64,000 bases of DNA from Marine Group II euryarchaeote MED-G38 (GTDB lineage Archaea > Thermoplasmatota > Poseidoniia > Poseidoniales > Thalassarchaeaceae): NCBI GenBank assembly GCA_002457145.1, contig NTJP01000003.1, positions 1-64,000 of the forward strand, read 5' to 3'. The notes beneath the pieces are model-generated. The model did no database searches and was not told where the DNA came from. It saw only the letters and a program-made list of their open reading frames with translations. Positions 46,700-56,789 of the stretch are shown piece by piece; within the stretch, counting starts at the first letter, position 1; each line of letters starts with the position of its first letter. A program made the position numbers and the translations under genes.

Positions 46700-46882
46700 T
46701 TAACGAGAATTCTTGTCGCCTTGTACTTGTAGGCGTACTGCTTGTGCAGATCCTTTTACAGCTTGCATAGCCTTTCTTACACGTGTTCCTGCAGCGGAGT
46801 TTCCGCCATCGTGCTTTCCAGCATCTGCCATTACTGCAGTTAATTCATCAATCATTCCTTGTACCATATCGCTAACGGACAT
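46700..46882 (-). CDS. Hc1/histone H1-like small basic protein
   Basis: This 60-residue protein carries GNSAAGTRVRKAMQAVKG and AQAVRLQVQGDKNSR, closely resembling the short Hc1-like proteins of Bacteroidetes and chlamydiae, which bind DNA and compact it. The N-terminus MSVSDMVQGMIDELTAVM is helical. The ATG at 46882 is preceded by GGGGTGGGGT, a Shine-Dalgarno-like purine run; a longer TTG start at 46936 is less likely. No other histone is in the window. Confidence 0.6.
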   Translation of the reverse strand: MSVSDMVQGMIDELTAVMADAGKHDGGNSAAGTRVRKAMQAVKGSAQAVRLQVQGDKNSR

Positions 46883-46945
46883 ACCCCACCCCAGCATAGT
46901 GCCATTATTAGCAATTACTATTCGGTTGTAAACCAAATTACAACA

Positions 46946-47956
46946 TCAATTGAATAAATCCGCACCTAAAATAGGCAATATCAAACTAGCATCCCCCTCA
47001 ATAACTACTTGTGGCGCTTCCGGACTAATCTTGCCCCAAGATATAGCTTCTCTTAACCTAGCACCAGATAAAGAACCATCATATTCTGGTGCTGTAGTAA
47101 TCCCTACAGCGGAGTCAAGACCTCCTCTATATTGATTCCACCATATCACATGATGTTTGGAAATTCCTCCTCCAACCATTAGTGCATGACTCTCTTTTGC
47201 AGTCCATGTAAGATCTGAAAGAATTTGTTCATCAGCTAAAAAATCAATGATAAAATCTGGATTTTTCTGTCTATGCATAAATAGTTGCGCTCCTATCGCA
47301 CCATCTGATAGACCAGGAATTACTATTGGAATTCTATTCTTTGCAGCCCAGTACAATAGCGAACTCTCATCATTAATTCTTTTACCTATGGCCCAACAAA
47401 GCTCAACAGATCCAAATCCTAGCCAAGGATTATCAGGATTTTTCTCAATCCTCTCTAATTCAATTTCACCTAGCCATGGAATTATTACATTTTCTAATAT
47501 TTCACCGTAACATTCATTGGGAATTATTACATTACCCAATCGATTTAAACCCTCATTTCCTAATGCAATATCATCTAGATCAAAATCACCATGAAAATAA
47601 CTTTTGAATGTTCTAGCGATATCATGGTCTAAAGTTCCACAGGTTGTAACTATTACGTTGAATTTGTTATTCTTTATTGCTTCGAGAAAAAATCCCCTAG
47701 TTCCTGTGGCACACAAGCAAGCAGGGAAAGATAACCAATTCAATATTCCATCATCTTCCGATTTTAATAGAGAATTTCTTAATATGTCTCTTCCTCTTGC
47801 TAATTTAGTTGCTGTAAATCCCCCAGCATCTTTCATTTGGTCAATTAGTGAAGTAACATCACTTATTTTAGCAAAGTCATAATCTTTTACTGGGATGTCA
47901 AAATTGTCTTTATTATACTTAGGCACAGATGGAGCGACAAGACATCTCAACTTCAA
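46946..47956 (-). CDS. dys: Deoxyhypusine synthase
   Basis: The catalytic Lys motif SHALMVGGGISKHHVIWWNQ, the NAD region GTRGFFLEAI and the C-terminal DSAVGITTAPEYDGSLSGA identify the enzyme. It modifies aIF5A with spermidine. Length 336 is normal. Its TTG start overlaps the uvrB stop (TTGA), so the two genes are probably translated together. No other in-frame start lies before residue 41. Confidence 0.94.
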   Translation of the reverse strand: MKLRCLVAPSVPKYNKDNFDIPVKDYDFAKISDVTSLIDQMKDAGGFTATKLARGRDILRNSLLKSEDDGILNWLSFPACLCATGTRGFFLEAIKNNKFNVIVTTCGTLDHDIARTFKSYFHGDFDLDDIALGNEGLNRLGNVIIPNECYGEILENVIIPWLGEIELERIEKNPDNPWLGFGSVELCWAIGKRINDESSLLYWAAKNRIPIVIPGLSDGAIGAQLFMHRQKNPDFIIDFLADEQILSDLTWTAKESHALMVGGGISKHHVIWWNQYRGGLDSAVGITTAPEYDGSLSGARLREAISWGKISPEAPQVVIEGDASLILPILGADLFN

Positions 47957-50226
47957 TCCGTCGCATTTTTAATTTGATAAATCCTATCTCTAATAGACGC
48001 AGCTCTCTCAAAATCTAGTCTTTCTGCAGCTTGATGCATTTCCTTTCTCAATTTTTTAATTAATATATCATATTCTGTATCTCTTTCATCAATCATAGGA
48101 TATTCTTGTTCCAATTCTTTTGGTTGAGAAATATTTTCAAGGAGTGAATCTGAAGAGTTCCATAATCCAGCACCTAAATTGAATCTCTTGGTTATTTTAT
48201 CTCCTCCTTTCTTTTTAGATGATTTCTTTATTAGCCTCTTTCCGCCCTTTTGTCCTTTTCCTGCTACTCCAGATATTAAATCATCAATTTCTACCCCCAT
48301 AGTAGGCATGGTTTTCATAATCGTTTTTGGGATGATTTTATGTTCTTTATTATATGTTTTTTGTCTTGATCTTCTTGAGATTGTTTGATTTATTGCTGCT
48401 TTCATCGAGGCAGAAATAGTGTCCGCATAAAGAATTACCAACCCATTTTCATTTCTAGAGGCTCTTCCAATTGTTTGTAAAAGAGAACGTTCATTTCTCA
48501 GAAATCCCTGTTTATCTGCATCAAAGATAGCAACAAGTGAGACTTCTGGTATATCTAAACCTTCCCTTAACAAATTAATTCCTACAATTACATCAATATG
48601 TCCAATTCTTAGTGCTTTAATTATCTCCGTTCTTTCTAAAGTATCAATCTCGCTATGTAAATAATGGGCCTTTATTCCCATTCTTTGAAAATATTCTGAT
48701 ACCTCTTCTGCAAATTTTATGGTTAAAACTGTAACTAAAACTCTCTCATTTTCTAAAACTCTCTCATTTATCATACTTAGTAAATCTTGAACTTGTCCTT
48801 CAGTAGGACGAACTTCTATTCTAGGATCTAATAGACCAGTTGGTCTTATTTCCATTTTAGCTATTTCATTTACTTTTTCTAGAATCATTCCCATTGTTTG
48901 TTTAATTTTAGGTTTTTTCAAATCTGGCTTCCCTGCTCCTCCATTACTCTTAACGTGAAGCAAACCATCAGGAATTTTTTGCTTATTTATTTCTGCTAAA
49001 TGCCTCAATTCTCTTTCCCCTGGGGTGGCACTAACGTACAGCATCTTTGGGATCAATTCTTGAAATTCTTCTATTCTTAATGGTCTATTGTCAAAAGCAG
49101 ATGGGAGTCTAAATCCATGTTCAATCAAATTCTTTTTTCTTGAATAATCTCCTCCATACATTCCTCCTACTTGTGGTAATGTTACGTGTGATTCATCCAT
49201 AATAACAAGATAATTTTTTTCTCCTCCATGGAACTTCTCAGCATTTTTTGCAAAGAAATCTAAAAGACAATATGCTCTTTGTCCGGTTTTCCTTCCGTCA
49301 AAATGTAATGAATAATTCTCAACACCTTTACATGAACCAATTTCTGATAACATTTCTAGATCGAACATCGTACGCTGTTCAATACGGTTACTTTCTAATC
49401 CCATATTCTTTGAATTAAAATAATCTTTTCTATCTTCCATTTCTTGTTCAATGTCTTTCAGAGCCTCTCCAAATTTTTCTTCATCTGTCATGTAGAATTC
49501 CCTAGGGTGAATCCATGCTTCTTCAATCTCATCTAATATTTCCCATGATATTGATTCACAAACTTGTATACTTTCAATACCTTCCCAATTAAATTTAATA
49601 CGCAATGGATCATCTCTACTAGGCATCCAAATATCTAATATTTCACCACGCAATCTAATATCTCCTCTCGTAATTTCTCTATTTATCCTGCGATATTGTA
49701 AACCTATCAACTCACGGACTATATCTATTGGATCAGATATTTGACCAACATGTAATCTAAGATGATTTTGTTCAAATACCTCAGGAGGATTCAACCCATA
49801 AATTATTGATACTGATCCAACTGCTATTACATCAGGCCTAGAAACAAGCGAAGCTACTGTTGAAAATCTTTCCTGCTCAATTCTTTCATTCATTTGTAAT
49901 TCTTTGTCAATAAATAAATCTCTTCCTGGTATGTATGCCTCTGGTTGATAATAATCATAATAACTTACAAAATATTCAACTGCATTTTGAGGAAATAAAT
50001 CTGACATTTCTTGCCACAATTGTCGTGCTAATGTTTTGTTATGCGATAAAATTAGTGTAGGAATTTGTAATCTTTTGATGATATTTGCCATTGCAAATGT
50101 TTTTCCAGAACCGGTAACGCCAACTAAAATACAACGTTCTTTTCCATTTTCAAGTTGTTCAACAAGCATATCAATAGCTTGTTGTTGATCTCCTGCAGTT
50201 TCATAGTCAGATCTCAAAAAAAACAT
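47953..50226 (-). CDS. uvrB: UvrABC excision nuclease subunit B
   Basis: Walker A GVTGSGKTFAMAN, the beta-hairpin YYDYYQPEAYIPGRD, helicase motifs (GINLLREGLDIPEV and QTIGRASRN) and the C-terminal UVR domain (AERLDFERAASIRDRIYQI) are all present. It is longer than E. coli UvrB because of a basic insert (about residues 640-700, KGGKRLIKKSSKKKGGDK). It opens damaged DNA for UvrC. The ATG at 50226 has a GAGGT Shine-Dalgarno. Neither uvrA nor uvrC is in the window. UvrB is patchy in archaea, so bacterial origin is likely. Confidence 0.96.
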   Translation of the reverse strand: MFFLRSDYETAGDQQQAIDMLVEQLENGKERCILVGVTGSGKTFAMANIIKRLQIPTLILSHNKTLARQLWQEMSDLFPQNAVEYFVSYYDYYQPEAYIPGRDLFIDKELQMNERIEQERFSTVASLVSRPDVIAVGSVSIIYGLNPPEVFEQNHLRLHVGQISDPIDIVRELIGLQYRRINREITRGDIRLRGEILDIWMPSRDDPLRIKFNWEGIESIQVCESISWEILDEIEEAWIHPREFYMTDEEKFGEALKDIEQEMEDRKDYFNSKNMGLESNRIEQRTMFDLEMLSEIGSCKGVENYSLHFDGRKTGQRAYCLLDFFAKNAEKFHGGEKNYLVIMDESHVTLPQVGGMYGGDYSRKKNLIEHGFRLPSAFDNRPLRIEEFQELIPKMLYVSATPGERELRHLAEINKQKIPDGLLHVKSNGGAGKPDLKKPKIKQTMGMILEKVNEIAKMEIRPTGLLDPRIEVRPTEGQVQDLLSMINERVLENERVLVTVLTIKFAEEVSEYFQRMGIKAHYLHSEIDTLERTEIIKALRIGHIDVIVGINLLREGLDIPEVSLVAIFDADKQGFLRNERSLLQTIGRASRNENGLVILYADTISASMKAAINQTISRRSRQKTYNKEHKIIPKTIMKTMPTMGVEIDDLISGVAGKGQKGGKRLIKKSSKKKGGDKITKRFNLGAGLWNSSDSLLENISQPKELEQEYPMIDERDTEYDILIKKLRKEMHQAAERLDFERAASIRDRIYQIKNATD

Positions 50227-50235
50227 TTTAAAACC

Positions 50236-51168
50236 TCAAGTTAGAAATCTATTATTAGATGGTTCAATCATTAATATGGTTGCTAAAAGTAACCAACCTG
50301 TGAGCATTGATACTCGAAATAAGGTAATTTGAAAATTTTCCAGTTTCTTTCTAGAAAGTATTACTCCAATATTGAGAGTGGACATAAAAACCGCCACAGC
50401 AATGAACCAAATTTCATTCATAGGATTCGCTATGGCAAAACAAGCAAACCATAGTAATGTAAGCTGTACTGAAGTTCTGGTTGTAGCAATTTCTCCAAAT
50501 TTAGAAGGAAATGAATAAATTCCATTTTTAACATCATTTTCCAAATCCATTAGCGCATAATTAATATCAAAAGTTGCAATCCAAATAGCAACTCCTAAAG
50601 AAATAAAGAAAATCGTTGGATACCAAAGAAATTCAGTACTCCCATCATTTAATCCAGTAATTGCATCCCAACCATATACATCTGCAGCAACCGCCACCCA
50701 AGCCCCTGCTGGTGCTAAAGACAAGCATATCCCAAGCCATAAATGACAAAGCCAAGTATATCTTTTAGTGTATGGATATATGACAAATACTAATACAGGA
50801 AGCCAAGACATAGCAAATGCTACTTCATTGAGTTGCCAGGCACCCAATAGAAGCATTCCAAGAAAAACTATCGATAAAACCCAAGCAGTATTCATTGACA
50901 TTGATCCAGATGCCAAATGACGACTTTTAGTCCGAGGATTGTTGGCATCAATATCACGATCAATAATACGATTTAGAGTCATTGCAAGTCCACGAGCACC
51001 AACTGCAGCAATAAGTATCCATACTAGATCTATTCTTATCCAAACCCCATTCGATTCTAAATCATCCATAAATTGATTATTCGCAAGAATATATCCTATC
51101 AACACAAAAGGTAGAGAAAATAAGGTATGTTCAATTTTTACAAAATCGAGTATTTCCTTAAAACCCAT
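50236..51168 (-). CDS. UbiA-family prenyltransferase (MqnP-like)
   Basis: Both Asp motifs are present: NRIIDRDIDANNPRTKSR and DLENDVKNGIYSFPSKFG, with about eight membrane helices. The family joins a polyprenyl tail to an aromatic ring. Overlap with the UbiD stop (TAATG) shows the genes are a unit, the pair seen in the futalosine route to menaquinone. Other UbiA roles, such as archaeal lipid synthesis, remain possible. Confidence 0.88.
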   Translation of the reverse strand: MGFKEILDFVKIEHTLFSLPFVLIGYILANNQFMDDLESNGVWIRIDLVWILIAAVGARGLAMTLNRIIDRDIDANNPRTKSRHLASGSMSMNTAWVLSIVFLGMLLLGAWQLNEVAFAMSWLPVLVFVIYPYTKRYTWLCHLWLGICLSLAPAGAWVAVAADVYGWDAITGLNDGSTEFLWYPTIFFISLGVAIWIATFDINYALMDLENDVKNGIYSFPSKFGEIATTRTSVQLTLLWFACFAIANPMNEIWFIAVAVFMSTLNIGVILSRKKLENFQITLFRVSMLTGWLLLATILMIEPSNNRFLT

Positions 51169-53030
51169 TAATATCCCATTTCCTTCATGATGTTTTCTAC
51201 TCTTTCCATCGTCTCCGAGTTATGTAGTGTAACTGCTGGCCACCTTCGAACTGGTATACTTCCTTTTTGTGACGGTATTGGGGCAGTAGCATCCCATGCC
51301 AAACGTTTCTTTTTATCATCAAAATGAATGTCTCTAGAAACGTCAAACCTACAAAATAATTGCCACAATAATTTTCTCTTCCAATCATCATTTCTCAGAT
51401 CAACATCATTATCTGTTATGAATAGCCATTTTAAATGATTTGCACCTTCCAAATTCCAAATATCTTTACATATTTTTTTAATTTTTTCTCTTTGTTCCCA
51501 AGCTAATTCTTCATTCTCTTCTTCCATATTTTCTTCTGGCTTGGGGCCTCCTTCAATATCAGTTGTTACGACCATCATACTTGGCCTCAACATTCTGGAC
51601 TCAACCACGCCTTCGACAGCCGAAGCAGAAATCTCAATAGATTTTGAATTATCTTTCTTAATATTTTCATTTATTAAATTCTCATCACTCGTAGCATCTA
51701 TGAGTAATTTAGTATGTATATTTTCTTCAGGAGAGGCATGTTCTAACGCATCAGCAACCATTCCGTCTAGAAATACTAAATCATTAGGTATACTAACATT
51801 CTTTTCTAAAACATCCAATAAACAATCAAGATCTTTAACTGGATGTTCTGAATCAACACAAATTATTACCTTTAAGAACATCATTTGCCCTGCACCCAAT
51901 AATCCAAGAGCAGTTTTTCTTCCTTGCCTAGGATAGCGTTGCTTTGAAGAAACTATTGCAAGATTATGAAAACCAGTTTCAAGCGGAAGAAATAAATCTA
52001 TCACATCTCTATGTTGAAATTGAAGTACTGGCCTAAAAGCATCTCCTATTGCTTCTCCTAAATATCCGTCTTCCATTGGAGGAACTCCTACAATAGTCAT
52101 TGAAATAACTGGATCTTTACGGTGGGTTATTTTTGTAACATGCATTACCGGATATTGATCAGATAGTGAATAATGTCCAAAATGATCACCAAAAGGACCT
52201 TCTAGTCTAGTTTCACCTGGAGTCATATATCCCTCAATAACAAAGTCACATTCAGCTGGTACCCACAAATCATTAGTTTTACATTTTACTATCTTCAATC
52301 TTTTTTTACCTAATAGTCCGGCGAATTCATACTCTGATAAATTGTCAGGAAGTGGTGAAATAGCACTGAACATGACTTCTGGGGGGCCCCCCAGACATAT
52401 TGCAACAGGCATCCTATCTCCGAATTCTTTAGCATGGTCAGCTCCATGCTTATGTGCTTGCCAATGTAATCCAACTTCTTTTGCTCCGAAAACTTGACTT
52501 CTGTACATCCCCATATTGTGTACTCCTGTGTTAGGATCACAAGTAACGACCAAAGGTAAAGTCATGAATGGACCTCCATCCAAAGGCCAAGTAGTAGGTA
52601 TTGGAAGTTTTGTCATATCTGGATTGTCAATAATTATTTGTTGACAAGCACCCTTTCTTATTTTTTTCGGAGCCATTGACAGCCCCTCTAAGGCTAAACT
52701 TATGCCCTTCCAAGGAGATTTCAGAATTGCTCCAATATCAGGTTTCATTAGTGCTACCATTCTATCTCCAATTTCTCTTGGCTTTATGACTCCTAATGCT
52801 AGATTTGTCCTTTTTCTAGTACCATATAGATTCATTGCAAGGGGATATTTACTGATAGTTCCATCTGCAAGTCTCGGTTGATCAAAAATTACTGCGGGTC
52901 CTCCTTTTTTAACTAAATAATCAGCTATACAACCAGCTTCAAATTTAACATCTATTTCTTCACTTATTCTAAGTAAATCTCCTTCCGCTTCCAATGCGCG
53001 GACGTAACTAGTCAAATTTCCCCATGTCAC
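51168..53030 (-). CDS. UbiD-family decarboxylase (MqnL-like)
   Basis: The UbiD fold is visible: HNMGMYRSQVFGAKEVGLHW, GEAIGDAFRPVLQF and ETRLEGPFGDHFGHYS, including the conserved Glu and Arg of the prenylated-FMN site. It removes a carboxyl group from an aromatic ring. At 620 residues it is longer than most because of an insert of about 50 residues before the C-terminal domain. It needs a UbiX flavin prenyltransferase, not in the window. The GTG start is the only reasonable one. Confidence 0.88.
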   Translation of the reverse strand: MTWGNLTSYVRALEAEGDLLRISEEIDVKFEAGCIADYLVKKGGPAVIFDQPRLADGTISKYPLAMNLYGTRKRTNLALGVIKPREIGDRMVALMKPDIGAILKSPWKGISLALEGLSMAPKKIRKGACQQIIIDNPDMTKLPIPTTWPLDGGPFMTLPLVVTCDPNTGVHNMGMYRSQVFGAKEVGLHWQAHKHGADHAKEFGDRMPVAICLGGPPEVMFSAISPLPDNLSEYEFAGLLGKKRLKIVKCKTNDLWVPAECDFVIEGYMTPGETRLEGPFGDHFGHYSLSDQYPVMHVTKITHRKDPVISMTIVGVPPMEDGYLGEAIGDAFRPVLQFQHRDVIDLFLPLETGFHNLAIVSSKQRYPRQGRKTALGLLGAGQMMFLKVIICVDSEHPVKDLDCLLDVLEKNVSIPNDLVFLDGMVADALEHASPEENIHTKLLIDATSDENLINENIKKDNSKSIEISASAVEGVVESRMLRPSMMVVTTDIEGGPKPEENMEEENEELAWEQREKIKKICKDIWNLEGANHLKWLFITDNDVDLRNDDWKRKLLWQLFCRFDVSRDIHFDDKKKRLAWDATAPIPSQKGSIPVRRWPAVTLHNSETMERVENIMKEMGY

Positions 53031-53124
53031 ATACCTTCGCAGATCTCTAAGAATGATGAAGGTTCGCTTTTCACCATAGACTTTTGACCGAGAGATTCTT
53101 TGATACTAACCTACTCGCAGGGCC

Positions 53125-54354
53125 ATGACGAGCGGCACTATGATGTACGATGTCTTAGTAATAGGCGCGGGCCCAGGAGGCGGAAATGCCGCATTACATA
53201 GTGCTAGAGCAGGACTTTCTACTATTCTTATTGAAGATCACGATGAAATAGGAACTCCTGTTCATTGTGGAGAATGTATTTCTGATGTTGCTTGTGCTAA
53301 TTTGGAATTAGATCTACCTCATCAAGTAATAAGTAAACGAGTACATGGAATTCGTGTAATTTTTCCTGATGGTACTGAGAAAAAATTAACTGAAGAAGGA
53401 TATGTTTTGGAAAAGCACCTTTTCGAACGCTGGATTTGTGATGAAGCTGTTTCTAATGGGGCTGAATTATGCTTAGGCCACAAAATTAATTCAATGGAAA
53501 AAATGTATGATGGAGACAAATTTATTGGTTGGAGATGTGACGGTAAAGGCGACAAATTCCCTATAGAAGCAAAAATAGTAATTGATGCATCTGGAGTTGC
53601 AGGAGTTAGTTCAAAAATATTAGAATTAAATCCCCGTCCGCAAGTTATCGCTGGCATGCAATATGAGATGCTAGAAGTTCCAACAGATAACTATCTTGAC
53701 TTTTATATATGGCCCAAATATGTAGAAAAAGGATATGTATGGATGATTCCAAAAAGTGATGGAAGGGCCAATGTTGGACTAGTTACTGAGAATAAATCTC
53801 AAACAAAAAAGTCACTTGATGACTTTATTGAAGATACACACTTCAAAGACTTAAAACAAATTTCACCTTCCTGGAAAACTAAAGGTAATCCTGCTTTTGG
53901 AGGGACCATTCCGATATCTGGACCACATGAAAATACTCATGCTGATGGTTTAATGTTAATTGGAGATGCAGCAGGATTCACATCACCTTTGTTTGAGGGA
54001 GGCTCTCATTTAGCATTAAAATCTGCAGTATTTGCCGCACAAACAGCTGTCAAAGCTATTTCCTCTGGGAATTTAAATGCTAGTTATTTAGCAGAATATA
54101 CACGACTATGGAAAAAGGAATTTCCTCCATATAGTAAGATTTTGAGTGGAAAGTCTGCACTTTTCAATTTGTCAGACGATGATATGTCACTAATGGCTCA
54201 ATGTTTTCCAGATGAAATGAGTAACATGGGCGCCCATGGAAAATTATTAGTTTGTTTGAAAATATTCTTACGTAGACCTAGATTATACGTAAAAAGAATA
54301 ATTCCAGCTATGCTTTCATTTGGTTATTCCCGTGCTAAGTATTATGGCTGGTGA
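53125..54354 (+). CDS. Geranylgeranyl reductase family flavoprotein
   Basis: An FAD-binding N-terminus (DVLVIGAGPGGGNAALHSAR) is followed by PVHCGECIS and the C-terminal GDAAGFTSPLFEGGSHLAL motif. In archaea the family reduces the isoprenoid chains of membrane lipids, and some reduce the tails of quinones or carotenoids. It is divergent from the UbiD/UbiA pair and overlaps the ccmF start by 11 nt. The substrate is not settled by sequence. Confidence 0.9.
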   Translation: MTSGTMMYDVLVIGAGPGGGNAALHSARAGLSTILIEDHDEIGTPVHCGECISDVACANLELDLPHQVISKRVHGIRVIFPDGTEKKLTEEGYVLEKHLFERWICDEAVSNGAELCLGHKINSMEKMYDGDKFIGWRCDGKGDKFPIEAKIVIDASGVAGVSSKILELNPRPQVIAGMQYEMLEVPTDNYLDFYIWPKYVEKGYVWMIPKSDGRANVGLVTENKSQTKKSLDDFIEDTHFKDLKQISPSWKTKGNPAFGGTIPISGPHENTHADGLMLIGDAAGFTSPLFEGGSHLALKSAVFAAQTAVKAISSGNLNASYLAEYTRLWKKEFPPYSKILSGKSALFNLSDDDMSLMAQCFPDEMSNMGAHGKLLVCLKIFLRRPRLYVKRIIPAMLSFGYSRAKYYGW

Positions 54355-56716
54355 TCCGATTCTTCCTTTTTTAGGCCATCTTTCGATTATTATAGCAGCA
54401 GGAATTTCTGCTTATCATATTTTTAATAATAAAATATTTTCTTCAAGAGACAATAACTTAACATTTTTATTTCAATCATTGCCATTCCTATTACTGATTT
54501 ACGCATTCTTATTTAATATTAAATCTCTAAGTATTGTTTCTGAATACGGAGGATCTAATCTACCTGTTTTATACCGTATATCAGCAGTTTGGGGTGGGCG
54601 TGCAGGGCCATTACTTTTATGGGTATTTTTAATGTCAACAGTCACATGGTTAATTTCGATTTTTCACAAACATGATAACTTATTATTGCGTATTCTACAT
54701 TCTTGGATTTTATATCTCTTATTCATATCTTGGTTATTAGATCCATTTTCTTCGTATAAGGGAATAGATGGTGAACTAAACCCTTTGCTTCAAACAAATC
54801 TTATGGTCATCCATCCCCCAATAGTATTTGCATATTATTCACTATGTATTGCAGTTGCAAGTATCGCAATTTCTGGAATTATCCAGAAACTTCCTAATGA
54901 AACAATTCACTCTGATTTGATACCCTGGGCACGTGCTGGTTTTTTCGTAGGTACATTGGGAATAGGTTTGGGCGGACTTTGGGCCTATACTGTTTTAGAT
55001 TGGGGAGGATATTGGGCGTGGGACCCCGTAGAGACTGGTTCCTTATTGCCTTGGCTAACACTCTTATTGATAATTCATACAAGGGCTAAAAGTAATTCTT
55101 CTGGTAATGTATCATCTCTACCTGCATTGGCTTTAATGACAGGAATGCTAACTCTTCATGCAACTTTGGTTACTCGAGCTAATGGCGTATGGTCCTCTGT
55201 GCATGCATTTGTGGGTAATGATGCTTCAACACTACCACAAGACCCCTATCTTAGAATTGTGAATATTTCAGATTTTAGCCCTATTGGTTTAGAAATATTT
55301 TCCTACCTAATAGGTTTGATAATTCTGGGTATATTGGTTATTTTCTATCTTTTTAGAGAACAAATGAATATTTTATTATCAGAAGGGGATAATTCATTTT
55401 TTCAAGAGAACAAGATTCTTTCTTGGGCTTTATTGATTACTTTCATATCAATTTCAATAAATATAGGTGCTAGTTCAGTTTTGTTTGTAGGGACTTCCTT
55501 ATTATTCTTAACTCTACATTCTTCTTCTAAAAAACCTTCTTTTCAATGGATTATTGCCGGTATAATACTCATGCTTTATTCAAATTGGTCTTGGTCCGCT
55601 AATACATTTCAAGCATTTATTGGAATGATTCCATTCCTTGTTCCTTGGTTCTTATCCGATGAAGAAGATTTTTCAATTTTATTAAAGCCCTTCAAGAATA
55701 CATCACAAAGAACTAGAATGGCCCGAAATATACCTTGGTATGGAGGTGCAACTTTTCTATTACTCACTTGGATACTTCTTACCGTAGAAATTGAAGGAAG
55801 TAACATTTTAGCTCATGAATTTTATGGAGCCCCATTAATTGCTCTCCTTGCAATAGGGCTCACTTTTTATGCATGGGGCAATTCTGTTAATTCTCGTAAT
55901 GGCAATATATTAATTACAATTATACTGTTCCTTTCTATATTCTTTGCTTATATCTCAGATCAAATTTACTTACCAGGGGATCCAGAATTAAGTGTTACTC
56001 AAGGAATTTCCCGAGGTTCCTTGGGACTATTTATTCTAACATGGCTAGTTTTCGCCCTTCCTCCTACGATTAAACAATTATATTCAACAGCAAATTCTAT
56101 ATTTTCCTCTCGCCGTTCATCAAATATCAATTTAAATAAACCCAAATTAAGATTATTAGGATCACACTTGGCTCATTTTGGTATACTATTATTACTAATT
56201 GGTCATGTTTTAACAACTACAATGGTTGATAGAACAGATCCATCACATTTAGTGACACTGGTTAAGGATCAGCCGATAGAACACAATGGATATGAATTTA
56301 TATTAATCGATGTAGAAAGATTTAGTGCCGATGAAGAAGAATATCCATATTCAATAGGTGATGGTTATATCGGTATAATCATTGATGTAATGGAAGATGG
56401 AGAAAAGATAGCAGAACTATCACCAGGAATGTTAAGATTTACTACTGGAAATAGTGTTTCTCCAAGATCCGAAGTAGACAGATTCTCTACAATTTTTGGA
56501 GATACAATAGTTATATTAGATTTTTATCAATCTCAAGAACTTCTTGAATGGATGACATTTGGACAATCAGATGAGGTAGATAGAGTTAGAGTAACTGTCC
56601 ACTCTCTCCCGGGAAGCCATCTAGTTTGGTTAGGATGGTCAATAATCATGCTTGGGAGTATTTTTTCGATATCTTCAGATAGTTTTTCTCGAAAAAAATC
56701 TAGTAAATACTCTTAA
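54344..56716 (+). CDS. ccmF: Cytochrome c biogenesis protein CcmF
   Basis: The heme-handling WWD motif GGYWAWDPVETGSLLPW lies near residue 220, with about 14 membrane helices and flanking His residues (VIHPPIVFAYYS). A C-terminal outer region of about 150 residues follows LAHFGILLLLIGHVLTT. CcmF attaches heme to apocytochrome c. The overlap with the GGR gene puts its ATG at 54344; the TTG at 54320 is not needed. Other ccm genes are not in the window. Confidence 0.92.
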   Translation: MAGDPILPFLGHLSIIIAAGISAYHIFNNKIFSSRDNNLTFLFQSLPFLLLIYAFLFNIKSLSIVSEYGGSNLPVLYRISAVWGGRAGPLLLWVFLMSTVTWLISIFHKHDNLLLRILHSWILYLLFISWLLDPFSSYKGIDGELNPLLQTNLMVIHPPIVFAYYSLCIAVASIAISGIIQKLPNETIHSDLIPWARAGFFVGTLGIGLGGLWAYTVLDWGGYWAWDPVETGSLLPWLTLLLIIHTRAKSNSSGNVSSLPALALMTGMLTLHATLVTRANGVWSSVHAFVGNDASTLPQDPYLRIVNISDFSPIGLEIFSYLIGLIILGILVIFYLFREQMNILLSEGDNSFFQENKILSWALLITFISISINIGASSVLFVGTSLLFLTLHSSSKKPSFQWIIAGIILMLYSNWSWSANTFQAFIGMIPFLVPWFLSDEEDFSILLKPFKNTSQRTRMARNIPWYGGATFLLLTWILLTVEIEGSNILAHEFYGAPLIALLAIGLTFYAWGNSVNSRNGNILITIILFLSIFFAYISDQIYLPGDPELSVTQGISRGSLGLFILTWLVFALPPTIKQLYSTANSIFSSRRSSNINLNKPKLRLLGSHLAHFGILLLLIGHVLTTTMVDRTDPSHLVTLVKDQPIEHNGYEFILIDVERFSADEEEYPYSIGDGYIGIIIDVMEDGEKIAELSPGMLRFTTGNSVSPRSEVDRFSTIFGDTIVILDFYQSQELLEWMTFGQSDEVDRVRVTVHSLPGSHLVWLGWSIIMLGSIFSISSDSFSRKKSSKYS

Positions 56717-56789
56717 TTTTCTACACTCTCTAAACCGTTTGAATGAAAAAGGGTAAGCAAGTCGCCGAGTCGTCCGTGGAGGCTATAGA

